Below are positions 26,044 through 34,299 of a DNA stretch of 64,000 nucleotides, one piece after another (within the stretch, counting starts at the first letter, position 1; every line of letters starts with the position of its first letter). This DNA comes from Rhodanobacter soli. GTDB taxonomy: Bacteria; Pseudomonadota; Gammaproteobacteria; Xanthomonadales; Rhodanobacteraceae. The notes under the pieces were generated by a model, which did no database searches, was not told the DNA's origin, and worked only from the letters and a program-made list of their open reading frames with translations. The DNA is taken from contig NZ_JBEPSD010000001.1 in NCBI RefSeq assembly GCF_040548735.1, positions 682,001 through 746,000 of the forward strand, in the 5' to 3' direction. Position numbers and translations under genes: made by a program.

Positions 26044-28262
26044 AGCGACCCCACCAAGGCATAGAAGACCTGCAACAAGGACGCGGCATCCGCGCTCCAG
26101 CGGCGCGAGGCGCTGCCGTCGGCCTTGGTCGTCCGGCTGTCGTTGAGCTTGTTCGCATCCAGGTAGATCTTCTGCTCGGGATCGAGCGTGGCCGAGACCA
26201 CCTTGGACGGCTTGGTGAAATCGAAGCGGGCCCAGCGGCGGTCATCGTTCCAGTGCACGTCCTCGCTGCTGCCGTCGGCGAACTTCACCCGCAGCAGCTG
26301 CGGTACCGGCACACCATCGCGGCGCACGGTGACCGTGCTGTGCCACGGGAACGGCCCGCTGCCCGGCTTCGCCTTCGGATGGGCCTTGTCCCAGTCCTCG
26401 CGCTGTTTGTCGACCCGCTTGTCGAGAGCGTCGCTGTCGAGCTCGCTGCGCCTGCCGTCCTTCAGCGTACTGCCGGCCAGCGGCAGCACTTCGGCGGTGT
26501 CGATGCTGGCAACCCGGTCGTCGATCTGCGCGGTGCCGTAGACGTACTGGTCGAAGATCTCGTTGACCGCCTTCGGGTTGCCGGAGACCTCGGCCAGGGT
26601 GGCGCGCAGGTCGGCCGACGACGGATGACGGAAACGCCAGCGCCGGTAGTACTCGTGCATTGCACGTTCCAGCACCGGCTTGCCCAAACGCTCCTCCAGG
26701 TCGTGCATGGCGGTGGCGGTGCGCGAATACACGGTGCCATAGCTGCTGCTGGACAGGCGGTCCCACGCATTCGCGCCCAGCGGGTCGGGCGGCTGATGCA
26801 GGCCGGCGCCGAGCCGCTCCGCTTCGAAACCGGTCATCGCCGGCGTGATGCCGAGGCGCTTCATCCAGCCCGACGCCAGCACGATCTTCTCGCCGCTGTC
26901 GCGCGTCATGCGGCCGTCCCAATACTCGTTCATGCCCTCGTCGAGCATCGGCTCCTCGAACTCGTTCGAGGCGAGCAGGCCGTAGAAATAGCCGTGGCCG
27001 AATTCGTGGATGGTGACGAAATCGATCGCGTACTGCGTGAGCGTGCCCGGCTCGACCTTGGCATAACCCTCGGCGGTGAAGAACGTCGGGTACTCCATGC
27101 CGCCCGCCTCCGACGCGTTGTACGGCGGCACCACCGCCGTCACCGTCTCGTACGGGTAGGCGCCCAGCGAATTCGAGAAGTAGGTCAGCGAGTCGGTGGT
27201 GGCCTTGAGCACCGGCGCGGCGCTGGCCACGTATTCGTCGGGATAGATCACCCGCACGTCGACCTTCGGGCTGCCCGGCCCCTGCCAGCTGCCGTCCAGC
27301 GTCTTGTAGCCCTTGGCCGCGACCCAGGCGAAATCGTGCACGTCGCCCTGCACGAAGTGGTACGTGCTCTTGCCGTTCGCCGTCTCGGGCGGGCCTTGCA
27401 GCTTGCCGACGGCGCCCACGGTGTAGTCGGCGGGCACGGTGAGGCGCACGTCGTACAGGCCGAAGTCGGCGTAGAACTCGCTGTTGAAATGGAACTCGTG
27501 CACGTTCCAGCGCGGCGTGGTGGCACCGCGCTCGCCGGGCAGTTCCAGCACGCCGATCTTGGGGAACCACTGCGCCACCAGGTTGAAGTCGCCGAACCAG
27601 CCGGTGCGTTCGACCACCCGTGGCAGCTGACTGAGGAAGTCGATATCCAGCGCCAGCGTGCCGCCGGCCGGCACCGGTTCGGCCAAGTCGATGCGCACCA
27701 CGGTCTGGTCGGTGGCCGGGCCGCCGTCGGGCTGCACGAACTGCCACTTCAACGCGGCGTCGCCCTGCTTCACCTGCTTCAGCTCGATCCAGCCCCACTC
27801 GCCTTTCTTCAAGGCCGCCGCGCCGCGCGACCGACCGTGCGCGGTCAGCACCTTGCGCTCGGTGAACCAGGTGCTGCCCTCGTTCTGGAACGCGTTGAGG
27901 TACAGATGGAAGTAGACCTTGCTTACCGGGCGATCGCTGCGGTTGCGCCAGGTCATGTGCTGCTTGCCGCTTACCGTGTGTTTCGCCACGTCCAGTTCGG
28001 CGTCGATGCGATAGCTCACCACGCGATCGGACAGGGTCGGCTCGTTGCCGCTGCGCTCGCCGCCCCATGCATTCGCGGCGCTGGGCACGGCGACCGCGGC
28101 GGCATCGGCGGCCGCGAAGGGAATGTCGGGGAGCGCCACGCTGGCAGCGCTGGCCGGCACCGAGGCTGCCGCCGCCGGAGCGGCCTGCTGCGCCATCGCC
28201 AGCCAGGGCCAGAACGCGGCCATGGCGCACAGACATCCCCACTTGCGTACGATTCGCCGCAT
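26040..28262 (-). CDS. Periplasmic M1-family (gluzincin) aminopeptidase-like protein
   Basis: The ATG at 28262 has GGGGAG eight bases upstream and starts a signal peptide (RRIVRKWGCLCAMAAFWPWLAMA). The 740-residue protein has the M1 catalytic signature HEFGH (about residues 419-423) with the third ligand Glu 19 residues on (DEG), and GGMEYPTFF in place of the classical GAMEN exopeptidase loop. The exopeptidase motif is therefore diverged, as in several bacterial M1 subfamilies. An Ala/Pro-rich low-complexity stretch lies at about residues 25-65. It is followed by a coupled membrane protein. It probably trims peptides in the periplasm. Confidence 0.9.
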   Translation of the reverse strand: MRRIVRKWGCLCAMAAFWPWLAMAQQAAPAAAASVPASAASVALPDIPFAAADAAAVAVPSAANAWGGERSGNEPTLSDRVVSYRIDAELDVAKHTVSGKQHMTWRNRSDRPVSKVYFHLYLNAFQNEGSTWFTERKVLTAHGRSRGAAALKKGEWGWIELKQVKQGDAALKWQFVQPDGGPATDQTVVRIDLAEPVPAGGTLALDIDFLSQLPRVVERTGWFGDFNLVAQWFPKIGVLELPGERGATTPRWNVHEFHFNSEFYADFGLYDVRLTVPADYTVGAVGKLQGPPETANGKSTYHFVQGDVHDFAWVAAKGYKTLDGSWQGPGSPKVDVRVIYPDEYVASAAPVLKATTDSLTYFSNSLGAYPYETVTAVVPPYNASEAGGMEYPTFFTAEGYAKVEPGTLTQYAIDFVTIHEFGHGYFYGLLASNEFEEPMLDEGMNEYWDGRMTRDSGEKIVLASGWMKRLGITPAMTGFEAERLGAGLHQPPDPLGANAWDRLSSSSYGTVYSRTATAMHDLEERLGKPVLERAMHEYYRRWRFRHPSSADLRATLAEVSGNPKAVNEIFDQYVYGTAQIDDRVASIDTAEVLPLAGSTLKDGRRSELDSDALDKRVDKQREDWDKAHPKAKPGSGPFPWHSTVTVRRDGVPVPQLLRVKFADGSSEDVHWNDDRRWARFDFTKPSKVVSATLDPEQKIYLDANKLNDSRTTKADGSASRRWSADAASLLQVFYALVGSL

Positions 28263-28399
28263 CTTGCCACTCCCCTGAGCAATCCCCGCAGAGTGCACCC
28301 AACCGGTCACGACGACATAGGCCAGAGGTCATGCCCACCAGCATCCCGAGGCTGCGGCATCGACAGACAAATCTCGTTCGCGGACCACTCGGCCGTACG

Positions 28400-28559
28400 G
28401 CCGGCCGCGCGTGGTTGAGGGTGATCCCGCTCAGCGCGAACAGCAGCAAACCCATCAGCACAACGCCAAACTGATCCAGTACCACCGGTGCAACTGCCTC
28501 ATCCAGAACGCGTGGCGTTGCTGGCGGAGCGGTTCCGCAGGTTGTGGCAGCGGGCCCAT
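28400..28559 (-). pseudogene. Frameshifted N-terminal relic of a PepSY-associated transmembrane protein
   Basis: From ATG 28559 the minus strand reads RQQRHAFWMRQLHRWYWISL...LALC and then TGA at 28457. One base out of frame it resumes LMGLLLFALSGITLNHA. Joined by a single restored base, this is the conserved first helix of the PepSY-associated TM family (COG3295-like), linked to siderophore uptake and iron reduction. After NHA the sequence loses similarity, so about 45 residues remain of a longer protein. Both a one-base deletion and a truncation are evident. Fur/PiuA-linked PepSY genes normally sit beside the receptor, which here is 13 kb away. Confidence 0.7.
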
Positions 28560-28703
28560 CGCGGTCCGTGACCCGCCCGCATGCACCGCAGCACGGGAAC
28601 TGCGGCTGGCGTGAATGGTCTGGATGAGCGCAGCATCCGAAGATTCCGACTGCGCCATTGCCTCCGCCAGATCGCAGACAAGAATCAATCTCAGTAACTG
28701 TCA

Positions 28704-28719
28704 TCGCCAGGTCTGGCGA
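28704..28719. promoter_or_regulatory. Perfect 16-base palindrome before the two-component operon
   Basis: TCGCCAGGTCTGGCGA (arms of seven bases around GT) lies 35 bases before the response-regulator start. Position and symmetry suit a dimeric repressor or autoregulatory site; no family is assigned. Confidence 0.45.
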
Positions 28720-28753
28720 CCGACCACACTCATGTGCGCCCTGGGAGTACACG

Positions 28754-29443
28754 ATGCGTATTCTGCTGGCCGAGGACGATGCCTCCATCGCCGAGGGTAT
28801 CTGCGCGTCACTGCGACACGGTGGTCACGCGGTGGACCATGCCGCCAGGGGCAACCTGGCCGACACGGCGCTGCGCGATCACGACTACGACCTGCTGGTG
28901 CTGGACCTGGGCCTGCCCTCGCTCGATGGCAGCGAAGTGTTGCGCCGCCTGCGCCGCCGCGGCACGGGCATGCCGGTGCTGGTGGTGACGGCGCGTGACG
29001 GCCTGGCCGAGCGCATCCGCCTGCTCGACCTGGGCGCCGACGATTACCTGGTGAAACCCTTCGCGCTGGCCGAATTCGAGGCGCGCGTGCGGGCACTGCT
29101 GCGTCGGGCCAGCAGCCAGGGCCGGCCGGAGTTGCAATTGGGCCGGTTGCGGCTGGATCTGCCCGGGCATCGCGCATGGATCGACCAGGCACCGCTGGAA
29201 TTGACCGCACGCGAGTTCGGATTGCTGGAAGCGCTGGCCCTGCGCGTGGACCGCGTCACCAGCCGCGCCCAGCTGATCGCGGCATTGTGTGACTGGGACC
29301 AGGAGCTGACCGACAACGGGCTGGACATCGCGATCCATCGCCTGCGCCGCAAGCTGCACGGCAGCGGCACCGGCGTGCGCACGATCCGCGGGCTGGGCTA
29401 CCTGCTGGAAGAAACGGACGAAACCGGGAACGGCCACGCATGA
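28754..29443 (+). CDS. OmpR-family response regulator
   Basis: This 229-residue protein has a receiver domain (about 1-115) with acidic pocket EDD (7-9), phospho-acceptor Asp51 (LLVLDLGLPSLDG), VVTARDG and the LVKPF lysine. An OmpR/PhoB winged helix follows (about 125-222: LELTAREFGLLEALALRVDR, RLRRKLHGSGTGVRTIRGLGYLL). QseB/TctD-type regulators are closest in style. It overlaps the kinase gene by ATGA. A perfect palindrome lies 35 bases upstream. By position it should control the efflux operon that follows. Confidence 0.94.
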   Translation: MRILLAEDDASIAEGICASLRHGGHAVDHAARGNLADTALRDHDYDLLVLDLGLPSLDGSEVLRRLRRRGTGMPVLVVTARDGLAERIRLLDLGADDYLVKPFALAEFEARVRALLRRASSQGRPELQLGRLRLDLPGHRAWIDQAPLELTAREFGLLEALALRVDRVTSRAQLIAALCDWDQELTDNGLDIAIHRLRRKLHGSGTGVRTIRGLGYLLEETDETGNGHA

Positions 29444-30864
29444 ACCCGCCGCGCGCGCATTCGCTGCGCCCCAGCCTGCGCCGGCGCCTGCTGCTGGTCC
29501 TGCTGGTCCCGGTGGGCGTGCTGCTGCTGCTGGACGCGATGCTGACCTATGGCGTGGCGCTGACCTATGCCAACCGGGTGCACGACCGCGACCTCAGCGA
29601 CGATGCCCTGACCCTGGCGACGATGCTCGGCAACGACCAGCTCGACGGCGAGCTGACCCCGCAGGCGCGCTTCCTGCTCGAGTACGACCCGGACGGCCAC
29701 AGCTACTTCGCCGTGAGCAGCGCCAGGCACGGCCTGCTGGCCAGCAACGGGCAACTGCCGCAGCCGGCGCGGGTGCCGGCGATCGGCGCGCGCCCGGCGC
29801 TGTACGACGCGCAACTGGCGAAGCACGCCCTGCGCGCCGCCACGGTGCATATCGCCTTGCGCAGCGACCCCGGCGACAGCCTGGTCGTCACCGTCGCCGA
29901 AACCCTGCGCGACCGGCACCAGCAGGCGCGGGAAATTCTGCTGCTGGCGATCGTGATGCAGGCATTGCTGATCGTCGGCGTGCTTTCGCTGGTCTGGTTC
30001 GGCGTCGGCCGCGGCCTGCGCGTGCTCGACCCGCTGACCGCGCGGCTGGCCGCACGTACCGATGAACTGACCCCCATCGATGGCCCCGATGTACCGCTGG
30101 AGATCCGGCCGCTGACGCAGACCATCGACGCACTGTTCGGCCGCTTGCGCGGCATGCTGGCCCTGCACGACCGCTTCATCGCCGACGCCGCGCACCAGCT
30201 GCGCACGCCGCTCACCGGGCTGAGCCTGCACGTCGAGCACGCCATGGCCAACCCGCAGCCGGAGACGGTGGCCGATGCCCTCGTCCACATCCGGCGGCTG
30301 GTGCAGCGCGCCGCGCGTACTTCCGCGCAGTTGCTGGCGCTGACGCGCGCGCAGGCGCCGTCGCTGGAGACCGGGGAGCGTACGCTGCTCGACCTGAGCC
30401 GCTTCATCCCCGAAGCGGTATCGGAACGCGTCCACGAGGCGATCCGCGCCGGCGTGGACCTGGGCTACGACGGCACCGCGCAGGCACTGTCCGTACTCGG
30501 CGACGCCGCCAGCCTGCAGGATCTTCTGGACAACCTGATCGACAACGCCGTGCGTTACGCCGGCCGCGGCAGTACCGTCACCGTCAGGCTGGCGGCACGT
30601 GCCGATGGCGGCGCCAGCCTCAGCGTCGAGGACAATGGTCCCGGCGTGCCGCCCGAGTTGCTGCCGCGGTTGAGCGAGCGCTTCTTCCGGGCCGCCAACC
30701 ACAACGAGGAAGGCAGCGGGCTGGGGCTGGCGATCGTCCAGCGCATCGCCGAACGGCATCACGCCAACGTGATCTACCGCCCCGGCGAGGCGCGCGGCCT
30801 GTGTGTGGAAGTGCGCTTTCCCGCGCCTTCCTCGACCGGCCGACCACTTCCCGTCTCAGGGTAA
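29440..30864 (+). CDS. Sensor histidine kinase (TctE/QseC-like)
   Basis: This 474-residue inner-membrane kinase has two transmembrane segments (RRLLLVLLVPVGVLLLLDAM and EILLLAIVMQALLIVGVLSL) flanking a periplasmic 2CSK_N-type sensor domain of about 120 residues. A HAMP region follows, then an H-box with phospho-accepting His252 (DAAHQLRTPLTG) and the ATPase boxes NLIDNAVRYAG, VEDNGPGVPPE and GSGLGLAIVQRIAERH. All catalytic motifs are intact. Its gene is translationally coupled to the response regulator. The signal is unknown; the adjacent export genes suggest it senses an envelope or drug-like stress. Confidence 0.94.
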   Translation: MNPPRAHSLRPSLRRRLLLVLLVPVGVLLLLDAMLTYGVALTYANRVHDRDLSDDALTLATMLGNDQLDGELTPQARFLLEYDPDGHSYFAVSSARHGLLASNGQLPQPARVPAIGARPALYDAQLAKHALRAATVHIALRSDPGDSLVVTVAETLRDRHQQAREILLLAIVMQALLIVGVLSLVWFGVGRGLRVLDPLTARLAARTDELTPIDGPDVPLEIRPLTQTIDALFGRLRGMLALHDRFIADAAHQLRTPLTGLSLHVEHAMANPQPETVADALVHIRRLVQRAARTSAQLLALTRAQAPSLETGERTLLDLSRFIPEAVSERVHEAIRAGVDLGYDGTAQALSVLGDAASLQDLLDNLIDNAVRYAGRGSTVTVRLAARADGGASLSVEDNGPGVPPELLPRLSERFFRAANHNEEGSGLGLAIVQRIAERHHANVIYRPGEARGLCVEVRFPAPSSTGRPLPVSG

Positions 30865-30884
30865 AGAAAGATTCCACCACGACA

Positions 30885-32414
30885 ATGACGCGCGATGACC
30901 ATCACCCAATGCCGACCACGCCATTGCCTCGCGACCGTCGCCATGGAAAACCGCGCACCGTGCCCCTTCGACTGAGCAAGACGACCGACGACAGCTGGCT
31001 GCGCATGTGCGTGTTTGGTGTCGTCCTGTCCGGCCTGGCCGGCTGTGCCGCGCCGCTGCCCAGGCTGCTGCCGCCGGTGCCAGCGCAATGGCAGCACGCG
31101 GTCGCCGCAGACCCGGCCCAGCCGACCGACCTGCACGGCTGGTGGCACGCGTTCGCCGACCCCGACCTCGACGCGCTGGTCGATCGTGCGCTGGCCAACA
31201 ACCTCGACGTGGCGCAGGCGGTCGAACGGCTGCGCGCCGTGCGCACCCTGCACGAGCGTGCCCATGCCCGCTATCTGCCAGCACTGAACGCGCGCACCGA
31301 CGACGTGATCGACCCGGACGCCAGCGCCTCGTTCTTCGTGGCCGGTTTCGACGCCAGCTGGGAACTGGGCCTGTTCGGCCGTGCCGAAGGCACCCGGCGC
31401 GAATCGCAGGGCGCACTGGACGCCGGCGTGGCCGATCTGCACGCCGCCCGGGTCACCCTGGTCGCCGAAGTGGTGCGCGAGTGGATCGACCTGCGCACCG
31501 CGCAGCAGCAGGAACAGTTGCTGCAGCGGATCAGCCGGCAGCGCCGGCACGCGTTGGAACTGCAGCGCACCCGACAACGCCTGCAGTTGGCGGCACCCGG
31601 CGCGGTGGATCAGGCGCAAGCCGCCTGGGCGCAGGCCGAAGCCGCCCTGGCTGCGCCACGCCAGGCGATCGACGCCAGCACGCAGCACCTGGCCGTGCTG
31701 CTCGGACAGAACCATCCCGACCCGGCGTGGCTGCAGGCGGGCACGCCGCCCGAACTGGGCGCCTGGCGGCTCGACGGCACCCCGGCCGAGCTGCTGCGCA
31801 CGCGGCCCGAGATCGCCCGCGCCGAGGCGGACGTGCTGCGCACCGCCGGCGAACTGGCGCTGACCCACGCCGACCTGTTCCCCAGCATCGGCCTCGGCGC
31901 CTCGATGGTCTGGGCCACCGACATCAACAACAACCATCGCTTTTCCACCACCCCGAACGGCATCGCGTCGGTGGGTCCGGTGATCGACATCCCGCTGTTC
32001 GATTGGGGCATGCGGCTGGCCGCCATGCACGCCAAGGCCCACGAGCTGAAGGCCAGCGTGCTGGCTTACCGGCAGGCCGTGCTGCAAGGCGTGGCCGAGG
32101 TGGAAACCGCGCTGGGCAGCCTGCAGCAGCAACGCCAGCGCGAACAGCAGGACACCCTGGCGTGGCAGGCGTTGCAGCGCGCCGACCAGGCGATGCAGGT
32201 GCGGGCCGGGCTGCAGCTGGGCAGCCCGCTCGATCGCGTCGAAAGCCAGGTCGCCGCCGACCAGGCCGCGCTCGAACTGGCCGATGCCCGCGCCGCGCGC
32301 AGCCTCGCTTACGTGACGCTGTTCAAGGCGCTGGGGGGCGCACCGCTGCCCATGCCGGAAACGGAACCGGCCACGCCGCAGGCGTCCGCCGACACGCATG
32401 GAATGCCGCGCTGA
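30885..32414 (+). CDS. TolC/NodT-like outer-membrane efflux lipoprotein
   Basis: The protein has the two tandem OEP repeats of NodT-type factors (PDLDALVDRALANNLDVAQA at the start, GPVIDIPLFDWGMRLAAMHA in the second). A lipobox is present in VVLSGLAGC. With the ATG at 30885 (509 residues) the lipobox lies about 50 residues in, which is long for a signal peptide. A GTG at 30960 or the ATG at 31005 would fit better, so the start is uncertain. It forms the trimeric outer-membrane channel of a tripartite pump, and its stop overlaps the permease start (TGATG). Confidence 0.88.
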   Translation: MTRDDHHPMPTTPLPRDRRHGKPRTVPLRLSKTTDDSWLRMCVFGVVLSGLAGCAAPLPRLLPPVPAQWQHAVAADPAQPTDLHGWWHAFADPDLDALVDRALANNLDVAQAVERLRAVRTLHERAHARYLPALNARTDDVIDPDASASFFVAGFDASWELGLFGRAEGTRRESQGALDAGVADLHAARVTLVAEVVREWIDLRTAQQQEQLLQRISRQRRHALELQRTRQRLQLAAPGAVDQAQAAWAQAEAALAAPRQAIDASTQHLAVLLGQNHPDPAWLQAGTPPELGAWRLDGTPAELLRTRPEIARAEADVLRTAGELALTHADLFPSIGLGASMVWATDINNNHRFSTTPNGIASVGPVIDIPLFDWGMRLAAMHAKAHELKASVLAYRQAVLQGVAEVETALGSLQQQRQREQQDTLAWQALQRADQAMQVRAGLQLGSPLDRVESQVAADQAALELADARAARSLAYVTLFKALGGAPLPMPETEPATPQASADTHGMPR

Positions 32415-33544
32415 TGGTCGCCCTCGCGCGCAAGACCCTGGTCTACGAATGGCGGCGCTTCCTGCCGGCGATGCTGGCGGTCGGCTTCGCCGGCCTGTTG
32501 CAGTTGCTGCAGATCGCGCTGGTGCTGGGCATCTTCGGCAGCACCAGTTTGTACATCACCGGCTCGTCGGCCGACGTGTGGGTGGGTTACCCGGGCACGC
32601 AGAGCGTGAGCCTGGGCCGCACGATCGACGCCGACGTGGAGTCGCGCCTGCTGATGGACCCGGCGGTGCAGCGGGTCGAGCCGTACCTGTGGGTCGACGG
32701 CGACTGGCGCGGGCCGCGCGAGACCGGCGGCGTCTCGGTGTTTGTCTCCGGCATCGACCCGGCCGCCGATGGGCTGATGTTCTCCAAGGCACTTTCGCCG
32801 GCGCTGCGCGCGCGGCTGGCCGAACCGGACGCGATCGTGATCGACCGCTCCGCGCAAGACCAGCTCGGCGTCGACATCGGCCAGACCGCCACCATCAACG
32901 GCCAGCAGGTGCGCGTGGTGGGCATCAGCAGCGGGCTGCGCGCGCTCGGCGGGGTCAACGTGCTGTGCTCGCTGGACACCGCGCGCCGGCTGGACAGCGA
33001 CCCGACCGACACCGGCCCGACCTACCTGGTGGCGAAACTGCGCGACCCGGCCCAGGCCGAAGCGGTGGCCATGCGCCTGCGCGGCGACACCGCCTTCGGC
33101 CCGTACACGGCATGGAGCGCCGGCGACTTCGCCAACCTCTCGGTGCGTTACTGGCTGTTCGATACTGGCGCCGGCGCCGGCGTGCTGTTCCTGGCCGGCA
33201 TCGTGTTCCTGGTCGGCGCGGTGATCACCAGCCAGACCCTGATCGCCGCGGTCAACGGCTCGGTGCGCGAATACGCCACCCTCAATGCGCTCGGCGTGGG
33301 CGTGGGCGCGCTGCGCAAGGTGGTGCTGGAGCAGGCGTTCTGGGTCGGCGCGCTGGGCCTGCTCGGCGCCAGCGTGCTCGGTATCGTGCTGATGCTGCTG
33401 GCACGCAGCCAGGATGTGCCGGTGGTTCTGAATGTTCCGGCGGCGCTGGCCTGCATCCTCCTGGTGCTCGGCCTCGCTGCCGTCTCCGGCTTGGCCGCGA
33501 TGCGCAGCCTGCGCCGCGCCGACCCCGCCACCTTGCTGAGATAG
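32414..33544 (+). CDS. DevC/MacB-type ABC transporter permease (FtsX domain)
   Basis: I start at the ATG at 32414, overlapping the preceding stop by one base, for 376 residues. There is one N-terminal helix (PAMLAVGFAGLLQLLQIALVL), a periplasmic domain of about 200 residues, then three helices (GAGAGVLFLAGIVFLVGAVITS and onward) forming the FtsX domain with the coupling-type end SLRRADPATLL. This four-helix type-VII topology is shared by DevC, MacB and LolE-like mechanotransmission transporters. Length (DevC about 385) and the separate ATPase and fusion-protein genes make DevC the best match. The substrate is unknown. Confidence 0.88.
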   Translation: MVALARKTLVYEWRRFLPAMLAVGFAGLLQLLQIALVLGIFGSTSLYITGSSADVWVGYPGTQSVSLGRTIDADVESRLLMDPAVQRVEPYLWVDGDWRGPRETGGVSVFVSGIDPAADGLMFSKALSPALRARLAEPDAIVIDRSAQDQLGVDIGQTATINGQQVRVVGISSGLRALGGVNVLCSLDTARRLDSDPTDTGPTYLVAKLRDPAQAEAVAMRLRGDTAFGPYTAWSAGDFANLSVRYWLFDTGAGAGVLFLAGIVFLVGAVITSQTLIAAVNGSVREYATLNALGVGVGALRKVVLEQAFWVGALGLLGASVLGIVLMLLARSQDVPVVLNVPAALACILLVLGLAAVSGLAAMRSLRRADPATLLR

Positions 33545-33549
33545 CCGCG

Positions 33550-34287
33550 ATGCACCCCGTCCCCGCCGCCGAACCGGTGCACGCACCTGCCCTGCAGGCC
33601 GACAACGTCAGCAAGGCGTTCGTCTCCGGCCACCAGCGCACGCAGGTGCTGGACGGCTTCTCGCTGAGTATCGACGCTGGCGAACTGACCCTGATCTCCG
33701 GCCCGTCCGGCTGCGGCAAGAGCACCCTGCTGGCGATCCTCAGCGGCCTGCAGAAGGTCGACAGCGGCCGCGTGCGGGCGCTCGGCAGCGAGCTGGGCCA
33801 GCTCGACCTGCGCGCGCTGGAACGCTTCCGCCTGCAGCACACCGGCTTCGTGTTCCAGGGCTTCAACCTGTTCCCCGCGCTCTCCGCGTTCGAGCAGGTC
33901 GAGCTGCCGCTCAACCACATGGGCCTGTCGCGCGACGAGGCACGCCGGCGCGCGCAGCAATCGCTGGAAGAGGTCGGCCTGGCGCACCGCATGCGGCTGC
34001 GCCCTTCCGAGCTGTCCGGCGGCGAGAAGCAGCGCGTGGCGATCGCCCGCGCGCTGGCCAAGCAGCCCGAGCTGCTGTTCGCCGACGAGCCGACCAGCGC
34101 ACTGGACGCCGCCAACGGCCAGATCATCATCGACATCCTGCACCGGATCGCCCACGCCCACGGCACCACCGTGCTGTGCGTCAGCCACGACCCGCGCCTG
34201 GTCGTCCACGCCGACCGCGTGCTGGCGATGGAGGATGGCCGCATACTCAGCGACCGGCGCAACCACGCCGTGGTCACCGACAGCTAA
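33550..34287 (+). CDS. ABC transporter ATP-binding protein (DevA/LolD/MacB-like)
   Basis: This 245-residue ATPase has Walker A SGPSGCGKST, Q-loop FVFQGFNLFPALSAFEQV, signature LSGGEKQRVAIARAL and Walker B LLFADEPTSALD, with the switch histidine in LCVSHDPRLV. All motifs are intact. This LolD/DevA subfamily drives FtsX-type permeases rather than classical importers. It sits five bases after the permease gene and 12 bases before the membrane-fusion gene in the same operon. Confidence 0.95.
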   Translation: MHPVPAAEPVHAPALQADNVSKAFVSGHQRTQVLDGFSLSIDAGELTLISGPSGCGKSTLLAILSGLQKVDSGRVRALGSELGQLDLRALERFRLQHTGFVFQGFNLFPALSAFEQVELPLNHMGLSRDEARRRAQQSLEEVGLAHRMRLRPSELSGGEKQRVAIARALAKQPELLFADEPTSALDAANGQIIIDILHRIAHAHGTTVLCVSHDPRLVVHADRVLAMEDGRILSDRRNHAVVTDS

Positions 34288-34299
34288 GGAAAACCCCGC

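Larger units (their letters stand above)
28263..28753. other. Region between the M1 peptidase and the two-component operon
   Basis: This 491-base stretch has no intact gene. It holds a degraded PepSY-transmembrane gene fragment (28400-28559, minus), an uninformative GC-rich spacer on each side, and a 16-base perfect palindrome (28704-28719) just before the response-regulator gene. Confidence 0.6.

Noticed and set aside
26242..28788. An 848-codon minus-strand frame overlapping the M1 peptidase
   Set aside because: Only its upstream part near 28400-28460 holds meaningful protein sequence (the PepSY relic); the rest is an out-of-register shadow of the peptidase.
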